A DNA stretch of 41,917 nt, taken from NCBI GenBank assembly GCA_027309085.1, contig DAIDDL010000036.1, positions 1 to 41,917 of the forward strand. The letters are read 5' to 3'. The position numbers were made by a program, and so were the translations under genes. The stretch comes from Sulfobacillus sp. Its GTDB lineage: Bacteria > Bacillota > Sulfobacillia > Sulfobacillales > Sulfobacillaceae. Of this stretch, positions 32,735-41,859 are shown in pieces (within the stretch, counting starts at the first letter, position 1; each line of letters starts with the position of its first letter). The notes below the pieces were generated by a model. The model had not been told where the DNA came from. It did no database searches and saw only the letters and a list, made by a program, of their open reading frames with translations.

Positions 32735-33340
32735 TTAAGCCGGAAACGTGGCCGCCGGGGTGCTCTGCCCTCCCCAGACCACTTGGTAATCCGCTGCTGG
32801 CGCGACCTCTACGGTAATGGTACCGGCGAGGGTGCCGCCAGGCTGGACGTAGGCTGTGACTGATCCCGGAGCTTGGGCATCCACCGGCCAAGGAAAAAGG
32901 GAATTGGCAGACGTGAGGCCCGCAGTCGCGCGGTCATTGTAGGAATAACGGTAGGATGCCCCCTGCGGTTCAACGCTCAGGTCATCCAGATACAAGGGAA
33001 TCATAGCGGACGTGGGATTGTGAATGCTGAGAGAGAGCGCGTAGACCACGACCCGCTGTCCGCTGACATTTTGGTACCCCTCGGGGGCCACCTGAGCGAC
33101 CTGCACCGTCATTTGTGAATAGACTCCGGCCTGAGGCGGCGCGGGAGTGCTGGCCGGGGCGGGCGAGCTCGCCGCCGGAGAGGCTGACGGGGACGTTGTG
33201 GATGAAGTCGGCGCAGGCGAGGGAGTGACATGCGGCGCTCCAAAACTGGCGTTGGAGGAGGGTGGGGATGACTGGCCGCAACCGGCGGCTGCGCCGGCTG
33301 CCAAGACACTGCATATAACTAAAGCGAATTGTGAACGCAT
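32735..33340 (-). CDS. Lipoprotein with DUF4352-like domain
   Basis: The 201-residue protein has a lipoprotein signal (FALVICSVLAAGAAAGC, lipobox AAGC), a Ser/Pro/Ala-rich linker (about 25-75) and a beta-sandwich domain resembling DUF4352: YALSLSIHNPTSAMIPLYL, SLFPWPVD, GTLAGTITVEVAPAADYQVVW. It should be anchored outside the cytoplasmic membrane. The ATG follows AAAGGAGC. The ribosome site overlaps the stop codon of the GH18 gene upstream, so both are one operon. Confidence 0.8.
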   Translation of the reverse strand: MRSQFALVICSVLAAGAAAGCGQSSPPSSNASFGAPHVTPSPAPTSSTTSPSASPAASSPAPASTPAPPQAGVYSQMTVQVAQVAPEGYQNVSGQRVVVYALSLSIHNPTSAMIPLYLDDLSVEPQGASYRYSYNDRATAGLTSANSLFPWPVDAQAPGSVTAYVQPGGTLAGTITVEVAPAADYQVVWGGQSTPAATFPA

Positions 33341-33353
33341 CGTGTGAGCTCCT

Positions 33354-35567
33354 TTATTCATGCCAAATTGTCGTCATGGATGTCAGTGTGCTCCAGTATC
33401 CCGCACTTTCGAAAGGCAGACGCCATGACGCTACTCCCGCCAGATGATCCTGTAAAGACAATTTTAACAGATCGCCGAAGGATCGGGAGGTCTCGTCCCA
33501 CCATTGGGTTTGACCAATGTCATCCTGCGCGATGGCCTGGCTTAAGGCTTGCTGGGTGGCCCCGTCATAGACTCCGGGCTGTGCGCCCTGGACATTGAAT
33601 TCCTGCTGGAAGGTGGTGACGGCCTGAGCAGTGTACGACCCATAATAGCCATCGGCCCAGAGCATGGGGGGAACCGTCTGCCCGTGGCTGACGGCGTAGT
33701 CCAGCAGGACAATGTTCAGGACGGCCTGCAGATTTTTGACAGAATCCAGGGCCTGCGACGTGTTGTACGACAGCGGTGCCGGCGGCGTCTGGGCTAGGGC
33801 TCCGGTGGTGAACACAATGGCCTTTTCCCGCGGGTCCCAGACCGGGACAATGTTGTTCGTGGAGATGTATGTGTGAATCGCGCGGTTTGACTCGTACGTG
33901 TGGGCGGTCACACCGCTGTTGCTATACGTCCAGGAATGTCCGTAAGGGGCCACTCCCAAGATGATCTGCGAGGGGCTGATGCCGGTGGCCAGGGCTGTGC
34001 TGACGATGCCCTCCACCCAGGGATAGCCTTGGGTGGGACCTGCTGGGGTCGCGCTGTTGTGCTGGGGATATGCCATAATGTTTATCCAGTTGACGTACGG
34101 AGCCAGAGCCGCGTAATTATAAATGGTGGCGGGATACGGACTGGCATAGACGGCGATCATGAGTTTTTTGCCCATCTGGTGCAAGGCGGTGCCGAGAAGC
34201 TGGATAAAGGCGGTATATTGCTGGGAAGCTGCGGTTACGGAGAGGCTCCCTGACCCCTGGCTTTCAAAGTCAATGGTCAACCCGTCATAATTATTCTGCT
34301 GGACGACCGATACGAGTTGTTGGACCAGCGCCTGCTGTTCCGAGGGGGTGCTGATGGGGCCGGATGACGGGCTGTAGTAAATGCCGACTGACGGCAGCAC
34401 CAGGAGCCCCTCACGGTGGGCTTCCTGCGTCACGACGCTCACATTGTCCTGCCCTGACTGGGCGGGAATTGATGAGGTCCAGTTTGTCACCTGCCAGTCG
34501 CTTCCCTGACCTTGCACAAAGTACCAGACAGGATTGATGACGGACAGCCCCTGAGCATTTTGCAGCAAGTCCTGATACGAAGAGTTGCTGGGCCCGTTGG
34601 GCTCATTGTCCGCGTAGTATCCGTAGCCCATGGAATAAAAGGCGCTGGAGGCCGCCGGCGCGGTGGCGGCAGGGGGAGACACCGGCGCAGGCGGGGGGGC
34701 GCTGGGAAGGGACGTGTCTCCTAAGGGAGGGCCGACCGGATTGCCCATTAGGGAAGGCGCGGTGAGTATCTCGGTGAAGTGGTAACCCAGGGCGCGCAGC
34801 ATGGCCGCGCTGGGAATATGGCGCAGCTTGCCCGCTTCGTCGGCATAGACGGACGGGTGTCCGGCAACCTGCAGCAAAGTTCCTGTAGGATAAGCGCGCT
34901 GGGGAGAGGTCATGGGGCTGCCGACGGGATAGGGAAGGGCGGCCACCGAGCGCACGCCGCGCCAGTGGTAGCCCAGACTGTGGAACATCGCGGCCGAGGG
35001 AATATGATGTAGCGTCTGATTCACCACTTCATAGACATCCGGTTGATCTTGAACCCGCAGCACGGTGCCCGAGGGCCAGTAGGAGACCGGATGATCCAGG
35101 CTGGATCCCACCGGCCAGTTTGCCATAATTTCGGGGACCACCCGGACCGATTGCCAGTCCAGCCCCATTTGGCTGAAGACCTGGCCGCTCGCGATGTGAC
35201 GCAAAATCCCCTGCCAGACCAGGTAGACCGCTGGCTGGCCTGGTGTCTTCAGCAGAGTGCCGGAAGGGTAAGGGACTAAAACCGGCAAGCCCACCGTGTC
35301 GCCGGAAAGGGATGATGTCGTCTGCACGTCGGACCAGGACCCCAGTGCGTTCATCAGCGCGGCGTCGGGAATATGATACAGGGTGTGGCTGGCTAGAGCA
35401 AATACCGGGCTAGTGCCTTTAAGGCGCACATACTGGGCGCCACTGGCCGAAAACGCTGCCGCGGGTGTAGTGAATGCCAGCGTCAGAGCGGTGGCTGACA
35501 AGAGGGTCACCGCGGCGGTGGGAATTTTGGCCGTAGCCCGGGTATGGTTTTTGACAGACCTATGCAT
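33354..35567 (-). CDS. Secreted GH18 hydrolase with N-terminal repeats
   Basis: The 737-residue protein has a signal peptide (VTLLSATALTLAFTTPAAA) and four repeats of about 45-55 residues (about 45-285; consensus GTLLxVxGxPxVY..G.LRHIPSAAM..LGY.W..V). A Pro/Ala linker follows, then a GH18 barrel (about 315-610) with DGLTIDFES carrying the catalytic Glu, as in YaaH-like cortex/chitin hydrolases. The C-terminal stretch has ADGYYGSYTAQAVTTFQQEF, a peptidoglycan-binding-like domain. It probably cleaves spore or wall glycan. The ATG at 35567 follows AGGAGGT. A structured leader with terminator precedes it. Confidence 0.88.
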   Translation of the reverse strand: MHRSVKNHTRATAKIPTAAVTLLSATALTLAFTTPAAAFSASGAQYVRLKGTSPVFALASHTLYHIPDAALMNALGSWSDVQTTSSLSGDTVGLPVLVPYPSGTLLKTPGQPAVYLVWQGILRHIASGQVFSQMGLDWQSVRVVPEIMANWPVGSSLDHPVSYWPSGTVLRVQDQPDVYEVVNQTLHHIPSAAMFHSLGYHWRGVRSVAALPYPVGSPMTSPQRAYPTGTLLQVAGHPSVYADEAGKLRHIPSAAMLRALGYHFTEILTAPSLMGNPVGPPLGDTSLPSAPPPAPVSPPAATAPAASSAFYSMGYGYYADNEPNGPSNSSYQDLLQNAQGLSVINPVWYFVQGQGSDWQVTNWTSSIPAQSGQDNVSVVTQEAHREGLLVLPSVGIYYSPSSGPISTPSEQQALVQQLVSVVQQNNYDGLTIDFESQGSGSLSVTAASQQYTAFIQLLGTALHQMGKKLMIAVYASPYPATIYNYAALAPYVNWINIMAYPQHNSATPAGPTQGYPWVEGIVSTALATGISPSQIILGVAPYGHSWTYSNSGVTAHTYESNRAIHTYISTNNIVPVWDPREKAIVFTTGALAQTPPAPLSYNTSQALDSVKNLQAVLNIVLLDYAVSHGQTVPPMLWADGYYGSYTAQAVTTFQQEFNVQGAQPGVYDGATQQALSQAIAQDDIGQTQWWDETSRSFGDLLKLSLQDHLAGVASWRLPFESAGYWSTLTSMTTIWHE

Positions 35568-35584
35568 GAACAAACCTCCTGATT

Positions 35585-35615
35585 AAGAAAAAGCGCCATA
35601 CGTCGATGTCTGGCG
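35585..35615 (-). terminator. Leader terminator of the GH18 gene
   Basis: On the minus strand CGCCA-(12 bases)-TGGCG is followed by CTTTTTCTT, only 10 bases before the ribosome site. Its 5' arm is also the 3' strand of the closing helix of the upstream RNA fold, so the two are mutually exclusive. Confidence 0.65.
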
Positions 35616-35685
35616 TTCAGCCAAGCCGTATTACCCGCATTCTGAAGCCGGACGTCTCCGTGACCGGCGGTTGTTGCCAGAGACA
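35607..35685 (-). ncRNA. Three-way-junction leader RNA, riboswitch candidate
   Basis: On the minus strand the leader folds as P1 (TGTC-tc-TGGC, 35685-35676, with GCCAGACA, 35614-35607), P2 (GCCGG-TC-ACG-GAGA-CGT-CCGGC, 35668-35647, with a GNRA loop) and P3 (TTCAG/CTGAA, 35646-35616, with inner pairs). Only a short single-stranded junction separates P1 from P2. P1 overlaps the terminator stem. I compared it by eye with c-di-GMP-I, c-di-AMP, SAM, ZTP, THF and guanidine consensus features and saw no match. Confidence 0.5.
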
Positions 35686-35997
35686 GGACTTATTTCTACA
35701 GTTTGACATTCGTCAAGAGATTCCTGCCGCGCTGTCGAAAATAATCGTGGGTTGCCGGGCAACGGCCCGTCAGGGCAAGAAGTGCAACAGCGCGCCATAA
35801 ATGCGCGGTCATGGCGTGGCGGCAAGCGAGGGCCCTGCCCATATCCCTCCGTGCTGCATAGCAAATATTACCAAATCATAACGTCTTGATCTTGAAATCC
35901 TCGAGGAATCTTCATGCAGCTGCAGTACATTTCTAGTGAATTCCGAGTTCACTATTCATTATGGCGATGACTTTTTTCAAAGAGAGGAGAATTGGTG
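35686..35997. other. Divergent region between GH18 and phosphoesterase remnant
   Basis: On the minus strand TTGACG-(17)-ATAAGT (about 35690-35720) could be the GH18 promoter; it includes the palindrome TTGAC-GAAT-GTCAA. Short GC hairpins occur around 35750-35815. No coding frame is supported. Confidence 0.35.
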
Positions 35998-36460
35998 ATG
36001 CTTGTCAATAAACGCCGCCTGTTGACCCTGACAGCCGCTGGTGGAATGGCTGCGGCGCTCGGCAGCTTCTGGCCGGTTCCAGCCCAAGTGGCGGGACCGC
36101 TGGTCGCAAGTGCCCAATCCCCGCTGCCGCCCATCCACCATGGTGGTGGAGATCATGCTTGAAAACCACACATTCGATAATCTTTTCGGGAACTTCCCTT
36201 CAGCCGATGGCATCCCCAAAGGAGTTGCCTTGCCCAATCCCGATACCAATTACGAGGCCCCGTATGTCACCCCGATTGAGGCCCCGGGCAACGTCGGTGA
36301 TACGGTGGATATCAACCACAACCGCGCTCCGGAGATAATGATGATGCATAATGGCGAAATGAATTATTATACAGTGTATAATGGGCTGGCATCGATTACG
36401 GAATTCGGGCAAGCAAATTTACCCGACCGCAGTCCAAGTTTGGCTCCGAAGCTTGGTTGA
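35998..36460 (+). pseudogene. Truncated phosphoesterase (phospholipase C/acid phosphatase type)
   Basis: An ATG behind AGAGAGGAG starts a Tat-like signal (NKRRLLTLTAAGGMAAALGS). Near 36145 the frame shifts by one base, after which VVEIMLENHTFDNLFGNFP follows, the metal-binding N-terminus of PF04185 phosphoesterases with the ENHTFDN motif. The sequence continues to ITEFGQANLPD and then loses similarity, ending at a stop near 36460. About 150 of the usual 450 or more residues remain. Loss of the C-terminal two thirds, not only the frameshift, makes it non-functional. Confidence 0.85.
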
Positions 36461-36586
36461 CTGGCCACGTGCCGGGTTTCTGCCACCTGCTTGACCCTGA
36501 GCAACAATTCTGGGTGAGATGGTTTTGCGTTCGACGCCCGCTTTTTTCATAAGGCCTCCAGGGCCTCCTTATCCGCCGTGGGCCGT

Positions 36587-38608
36587 TTATTCCTGGCGCA
36601 AGGCGTCCACAGGGTTTAGGGATGCCGCATGGGAGGCGGGAATAGCTCCGGCCACGATGGACACGCCCCCGCCAAACGCGACCCCCAAGCCAGCCAGCCA
36701 TAGCGGCAACGCGAATATGCCGCCGCCCGTGCCCGTGGAATGGGAGACCAGCCGGTTGATAATGAATCCGATACCGGCCCCTGCGCCGATTCCCACGGCG
36801 GCGCCCAGGAGGCCGATGGCCAGCGCCTCCAGTAAAAAGAGACGTGAAATATCCCGGCGTCTGGCTCCCACGGCGCGAAATACACCAATCTCCCTCCGGC
36901 GTTCCAGCACGGACATGCTCATGACCACGCCAATCATCAGTCCCGCGACCACGAGGGCAATCCCGCCTACTGCCCCGAGGCCGATTTCAATGAGACTGAA
37001 ACTTTTGTTGATCGATTGCAGCGCTTCGGACAGGGTAGTGGTGCTGAACCCCATGGCGTCGATCTTTTTGGAGAGGCTGCTGACCCCCGAGAGGTTTTTG
37101 GCGAGAACCGTAGCCCCGGGATAGGTCACATGCCGTGTTGAGGAAAAATCCCGCGCCCACGCCAGAGCATCGGTATAAGGTGCGTATCCTAGTCCTGAAC
37201 TGACAATGCCGGTCACGGTTGCGGTAATGGGGGCGATGGAGTGGGCAGGCCCGCTCAAACCCCCGCCGGAAAACAGCCCGCCGCTGACCGTCTCCAGGTG
37301 GAGCTGCACGGTATGCCCAATCAGGTGGCGCAGTACGGGATCCTTTCCCCCCAGTAAAACTTTGGCCACACTGGATGGGAGGACAATGTCGCCGGAGCGG
37401 TCCGAGACGCGGCCCGCAGACGTGGTAGGCAGAATGCCGGACACGGTCCACAGGGAGGCGGGAGGCAAGGGGATCAGAGCGGCCGTGGTGGCGCGTCCTC
37501 TAAAGGTGGCACCGCTCAAAAATGTCATATTGGCGTATGCGCCGCGTGACCCGGGCAAGCGCGCAAAAGTTCTCAGCGTTTTCTGAGTGATCGGCTGCGA
37601 ATGTCCGACAAACGCCTGGGGACCAAAGAGACCCCCGCCCCCTGCAGATCCACTTTGGGGGGACACATTGACAGCGGTCAGGGGCCCCAGGGAGACGACG
37701 GATCCGACTACATGGGATTTGATGCCGCTGCCTAGACCCACCAGCAGGATCATGGCCGCCACCCCGATGGCGATGCCCAGACCGGTCAAAATCCCCCGGG
37801 ACACCCGCCTGGTGAGGGAGTGCAGGGCCAGACGGTACAGGGCAGGCCACTTGACATGGCTCATGCCCTCGGTGGGGGCAGGCGGCTGGGGAACCTCCGG
37901 GACATTGCGGAGCCGCTCTTCATGCAATACACCGTCGCGCATCCGCAGCACCCGGTCAGCGCGGGCGGCAAATTCTTCGTTGTGCGTCACTATAACAACA
38001 CTGTGCCCGTCTTCGTGAGCCAGCGCGGTGAGCAGTGAGACAATCTCCTCGCCGCTGGCGGAATCCAGATTGCCAGTCGGCTCGTCCGCCAAAATGAGGG
38101 GAGGGTTCGCGGCGAGGGCCCGTGCAATGGCGACCCGCTGCGCCTGCCCGCCAGACAGCTCTCCGGGATAGTGGGTGGCGCGGTCCTTTAGCCCCACCCG
38201 CTCCAGCATGGTGAGGGCGCGCTGGCGGCGTCCAGCCGCAGGGACTCCCGCTAGCAGCAGGGGCAGTTCAACATTTTCCAGCGCCGTCATGCTGGCAATG
38301 AGGTGAAAGGATTGAAAGACAAACCCTATCGTCTCGCGCCGGTACTCCGCCAACTGGTCAGAACGCCAGGCGCCGATATCCTGTCCCAATACTTCGACCT
38401 GACCCGAAGACGGCCGGTCCATGCCCCCCAGAATGTGCAGCAGGGTGGACTTGCCGCCGCCGGACGGCCCGACAATTACTGTGACAGTGCCAGGATCCAG
38501 CGAAAAGGACACATCAGATAATGCCACAACATCTTCGCTTCCGCGCCGATAGTGTTTGTTTACGTGGTGCATCTGCAAAACCGGATTGCGTGCCATGTCA
38601 GATAGCAT
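36587..38608 (-). CDS. MacB-like ABC transporter (ATPase-permease fusion)
   Basis: The 673-residue protein fuses an ABC ATPase (about 5-235: GPSGGGKST Walker [16 protein letters not shown] signature, [12 protein letters not shown] Walker B) to an FtsX/MacB permease. The permease has one helix near 275-295, an extracytoplasmic domain (about 300-520) and three C-terminal helices with [18 protein letters not shown]. Such type VII ABC proteins power export or envelope signalling rather than import. The ATG at 38608 lies inside the end of the upstream gene (overlap of 11 bases); GTG 38617 is an alternative. There is no MacA-like adaptor beside it. Confidence 0.92.
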   Translation of the reverse strand: MLSDMARNPVLQMHHVNKHYRRGSEDVVALSDVSFSLDPGTVTVIVGPSGGGKSTLLHILGGMDRPSSGQVEVLGQDIGAWRSDQLAEYRRETIGFVFQSFHLIASMTALENVELPLLLAGVPAAGRRQRALTMLERVGLKDRATHYPGELSGGQAQRVAIARALAANPPLILADEPTGNLDSASGEEIVSLLTALAHEDGHSVVIVTHNEEFAARADRVLRMRDGVLHEERLRNVPEVPQPPAPTEGMSHVKWPALYRLALHSLTRRVSRGILTGLGIAIGVAAMILLVGLGSGIKSHVVGSVVSLGPLTAVNVSPQSGSAGGGGLFGPQAFVGHSQPITQKTLRTFARLPGSRGAYANMTFLSGATFRGRATTAALIPLPPASLWTVSGILPTTSAGRVSDRSGDIVLPSSVAKVLLGGKDPVLRHLIGHTVQLHLETVSGGLFSGGGLSGPAHSIAPITATVTGIVSSGLGYAPYTDALAWARDFSSTRHVTYPGATVLAKNLSGVSSLSKKIDAMGFSTTTLSEALQSINKSFSLIEIGLGAVGGIALVVAGLMIGVVMSMSVLERRREIGVFRAVGARRRDISRLFLLEALAIGLLGAAVGIGAGAGIGFIINRLVSHSTGTGGGIFALPLWLAGLGVAFGGGVSIVAGAIPASHAASLNPVDALRQE

Positions 38609-39053
38609 TCCGGTCACTCGCCCTTTTTATCACGAGTCCCCCGATGGCACCAACCAGCAGAGTTAGGCAGCCGTAGATCAATATGGATACGAGCCAGTCA
38701 GTGAAGTGCGCAGCGGGGGAATTGGCCAGCGTGAGAAATTGATGCATGGCCTCCGGCGACATCTGCCGGTGGTGCAATTCGCGTTTCAATTCAGCCACGG
38801 TGAGCGTCAGGAAAAACGGGCTCAGGCCGGCAAGAAATCCATAGATGGCTCCCGTTGCCGAGGCAAACCAGCCCGGATGGCCCCCACTCAATTTGGCGTG
38901 CTGGCCAGCTAGAAAGGCCACGACCAATATTAGAAAATCCAAAATGTAGCTGATAAAGATATTGTGAAAGGGGGCAAAGAGCGCCAGGACGAACTGGATG
39001 AGGCCCAATAGCAGGGCGGCCAGCAAAAAATGCCAGTTAGGCCGGTTGGTCAT
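38598..39053 (-). CDS. Four-helix membrane protein, unknown
   Basis: The 151-residue protein has four hydrophobic segments (about 8-25, 30-50, 68-90, 122-143), with a polar loop HHRQMSPEAMHQFLTLANSP before the last. I do not recognise a family. The ATG at 39053 follows AAGGAAAGGA. It overlaps the start of the MacB-like gene and is probably translated with it, so a partner or regulatory role for that transporter is likely but unproven. Confidence 0.75.
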   Translation of the reverse strand: MTNRPNWHFLLAALLLGLIQFVLALFAPFHNIFISYILDFLILVVAFLAGQHAKLSGGHPGWFASATGAIYGFLAGLSPFFLTLTVAELKRELHHRQMSPEAMHQFLTLANSPAAHFTDWLVSILIYGCLTLLVGAIGGLVIKRASDRNAI

Positions 39054-39131
39054 AGTAATCAGTCCTTTCCTTGCCGTGGCATGGGAAGCCACCGACGTGT
39101 AATCCAGGGTGCTAATGCGCCTGAGACTGCG

Positions 39132-41090
39132 CTATTCAGCCGCATTGAGCAAATGCCGGTAGCGGTCAATGTAATGTAGGACGGTTGAGGCCATGGCCGC
39201 GTGTGACCAGGTGAGCGGTGAAACCGACAGCGCCTCTCCTGTAAGCGGATGCAGCTGCTCTGGCAGCGCCCCGCTGGGCAACGAGTGGTTGGCGACCCAT
39301 ATCAGCGTCTCCCGCGCCTCAGCTAAATCCGCGAGACAGCGTGCCTTGGCAATCTTCCAGTCAGCGACCCACAGCGTGGAAATGAACCACGGATTAATTT
39401 CCGCATTGCTGAAACGGAAATAGGAATCGTCTTCATAGCGCCCGATGCCTCCCACGGCAGTGCGGACCGTCAGAGTTTCCTCGACGGCTTGCATTGTCCG
39501 CACGACGCGTTCGTCATCTGCCGGCAGCACCTCAAAGGCCCAGAGGGCAAAAACGCTGCTGTCGATGGTCTTGTCGAGCTGCCACCGGCCGTTTTCCCGA
39601 ATGAGGCCGCGAACAAAAATCCCCCTGTCCTGATCATAGAGATTTGAAACGATCCCGTGGTGAATCGCCGCCGCGGTTTTCTGGTAGCGCTCGCTCAGAA
39701 AGTCGTTGCCATACAGGTGGAAAAAGTTCGCGGCAGCTGTCAGCCCGCCGTATACGGCACTGCTGGTAAAAGTGAAAATGCCGTAGCGCTCTTCCCAGAG
39801 GTCATAGCTGGGTTTGGGCAGGCTGAGGGCACTGTCCATATAGTCTGCGAGGAAAGCCGCCGCGGGTCGGATCAAGGTGTCATAGACGGACTGGGGAAAC
39901 TCAATCTCCTGGTGGTGGGTGAAATCCCGCCACAGGGCCATCAGAGTCAGCCCCGTTTCATCCTCCTGGATTGGCAGGCGGCGCTCATTGCGGACGATAT
40001 AGGGATGCCAGCTGGACCCGGGTGTCCCGTCAGGATTGTATTTGTGGCGCAAATAGCCGTCTTCAGTCAGGGCGTCGGCACAAAACCGGAAGAATGGCCG
40101 CACCATGCCGTGGTATCCAGCCTCGGACATGGTCATCGCGGCCAGTGCCCCGTCACGGGGCCAGACATAATTGTAGTGGTCCCGGTTGTACTGCAAGATG
40201 TCCGAGTCAAGGGCAGCCACAATCGCTCCGTTGGCATCAGAATGGGCGCGGACCATCAGTAAGCTCGTATAGAACAGGGTTTGGACATTCGCAGGCAAGT
40301 CGGCAAACCACGTCGCAGATTTGTCCGCCCACCTTTGCCAGTAGACGATGACGCGGTCCAGCAGCAGATTCGGACCGCTGTCTTTGACATAGTCATCCAA
40401 GTCGCCGACTTCCTGCAAATTGCTTCCTACCGCCATCCAGTAATTGAGCAGCTGGCTCTCTTTGGGCTTGAGAAACAGCCGGAAGCTGATGACGCTGTCG
40501 ACCGATCCCTGGGCGATGGGGTTTTCCATCAGTTCTCCATCTTCCGCGTCTCGCCAGGTGCCTTCGCTGTGATTGAAGCGCTTCACGCCCGTGGAATATT
40601 GGAACAGGCGGGTGCTTTCGGTAGCGCCATTGAAGAGAAAGTAGATATTGCGCTTGTAATGGTACACGACCCGCCGTTCCGGGTCGTAGAGCGCGGTATC
40701 CCCCACCTCTGTTTCACTAATCATCAAGTCGTTATTGAAAAATACCCGGACTTCACGGCTCGTGTCTGCGTTGTTGGTGATGGTCATGCGCTTAAGGTAG
40801 ACATTGAGCCGCTGATGCACGGCGTCTTCTGAGGTCACCGACAGTTCCAGACCGGGGTGCTCGGCTTGGATATGAGTCACCAGAGATTTCTCGTGATAGC
40901 CGATATCAAATTCCCAGGCGGGATCGCGAAACCATGAAAATTGTCCTTCAACCCAAAAACCAATGGCACAGCGATGCCCTCCCACGTGGTTGAGTTCTCC
41001 GACAAAGGGGTAATAGATATCCCTTATCTGTGCGGTCTCATCAAATCCAATGGCAATGTGGCCGTTACCGATAACCAGGTGTCGTGGCAT
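39132..41090 (-). CDS. GH15 glucoamylase-like glycoside hydrolase
   Basis: The 652-residue protein has the N-terminal beta-sandwich of prokaryotic glucoamylases (to about residue 260: GNGHIAIGFDETAQIRDIYY) and a GH15 alpha/alpha barrel with YNYVWPRDGALAAM. The general acid Glu lies in the region PIQEDETGLTLMALW and the base Glu in PSGALPEQLHPLTG. It lacks a signal peptide, so it acts in the cytoplasm, probably on glycogen, maltodextrin or trehalose-type substrates. The ATG at 41090 lies nine bases after GGAAGGGA. It is a single gene; 78 bases separate it from the membrane-protein gene that follows. Confidence 0.93.
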   Translation of the reverse strand: MPRHLVIGNGHIAIGFDETAQIRDIYYPFVGELNHVGGHRCAIGFWVEGQFSWFRDPAWEFDIGYHEKSLVTHIQAEHPGLELSVTSEDAVHQRLNVYLKRMTITNNADTSREVRVFFNNDLMISETEVGDTALYDPERRVVYHYKRNIYFLFNGATESTRLFQYSTGVKRFNHSEGTWRDAEDGELMENPIAQGSVDSVISFRLFLKPKESQLLNYWMAVGSNLQEVGDLDDYVKDSGPNLLLDRVIVYWQRWADKSATWFADLPANVQTLFYTSLLMVRAHSDANGAIVAALDSDILQYNRDHYNYVWPRDGALAAMTMSEAGYHGMVRPFFRFCADALTEDGYLRHKYNPDGTPGSSWHPYIVRNERRLPIQEDETGLTLMALWRDFTHHQEIEFPQSVYDTLIRPAAAFLADYMDSALSLPKPSYDLWEERYGIFTFTSSAVYGGLTAAANFFHLYGNDFLSERYQKTAAAIHHGIVSNLYDQDRGIFVRGLIRENGRWQLDKTIDSSVFALWAFEVLPADDERVVRTMQAVEETLTVRTAVGGIGRYEDDSYFRFSNAEINPWFISTLWVADWKIAKARCLADLAEARETLIWVANHSLPSGALPEQLHPLTGEALSVSPLTWSHAAMASTVLHYIDRYRHLLNAAE

Positions 41091-41280
41091 CCTCTTTGAT
41101 CCCTTCCTTTTCTCCTCCATGTGCGGGAGGATTAAAACATGTCCATCTATTATCCCGCAGGATAGCCGTGTTGTGGGGATTCTGCAAGTTTCTCAAAATT
41201 AATGTCTGCGGTGTCGAACCATGGGAGAAGAATAGACTCCTGCGGCGCTGAGAGAAGAATGGTAATCTGGAGGGAGAGAG

Positions 41281-41852
41281 ATGGGCCCAGCGAGCGCTGG
41301 CTGGATGGGGGACGAGATTAAAGAAGTGGCAGAAATGGGGCGATGTCCGGTGTTTTCTACGCGGTTAACGAAGGAATGGGGATTGCGATACCCTCTTGTC
41401 AGTGCCCCAATGATTGGCGTCTCTGGCGGGGAATTAGCTGGGGCCGTCAGCCGTCAAGGCGGTCTGGGAATTATTGGGGTCAGTCCGGCCAGGTCAACGC
41501 TTATGTAAGGCGGGTCCATGAGCGGGGTGTCCGCCTGGTCACGCAGGTTAATTCGGTGGAAGACGGCTTGCGGGCGGAAGAGGCAGGAGTTGATGCGGTG
41601 ACGGTCCAAGGCAGTGAAGCCGGAGGACACACGGGGTGGATGTCGATGCTCCCGCTGCTTCAGGGCTTGGTGGGCCAAGTGCGTGTGCCCGTTATAGCCG
41701 CCGGCGGTCTGGGCACTGCGCAGGGGGTGGCTGCGGCCCTGATGGGCGGGGCTGATGGAGTTTGGCTGGGAACGCAGAACCGGCGGTGGCGCGGATCTTG
41801 GAGAAGCAGGAGTTACTATATAGCTTGCGATAAGATGCACAATGATGCATAA
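41281..41852 (+). pseudogene. Nitronate monooxygenase, internally deleted
   Basis: The first part (41281-41508) has LRYPLVSAPMIGVSGGELAG and SRQGGLGIIG, the FMN-binding start of nitronate monooxygenase. About 80 residues are then missing, and in another frame RGVRLVTQVNSVEDGLRAEE, VQGSEAGGHTGW and VIAAGGLGTAQGVAAALMGG follow, ending GVWLGT. After this the similarity stops near 41780. The deletion plus frameshift, and the loss of the C-terminus next to a transposon gene, make it a remnant. The original start is ATG 41281 behind GGAGGGAGAG. Confidence 0.85.
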
Positions 41853-41859
41853 TAGTGGT

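Noticed and set aside
35600-35690. c-di-GMP-I (GEMM) or c-di-AMP (ydaO) riboswitch before the GH18 gene
   Set aside because: The characteristic GGCAAACC/GACGCAAAGC or GACAGCTAACC-type segments are not present, although the tetraloop-bearing junction looks similar in outline.
36419-36550. 43-codon minus-strand frame (MKKAGVERKTISP...) with a purine-rich site upstream, after the MacB-like gene
   Set aside because: No recognisable domain, composition is Arg/Gly/Gln-rich, and it overlaps the phosphoesterase remnant. It could be real but I cannot support it.
36519-37124. Plus-strand 201-codon frame opposite the MacB-like permease
   Set aside because: It is a shadow frame with a low-complexity Pro/Ala/Thr translation opposite a gene with strong ABC motifs.
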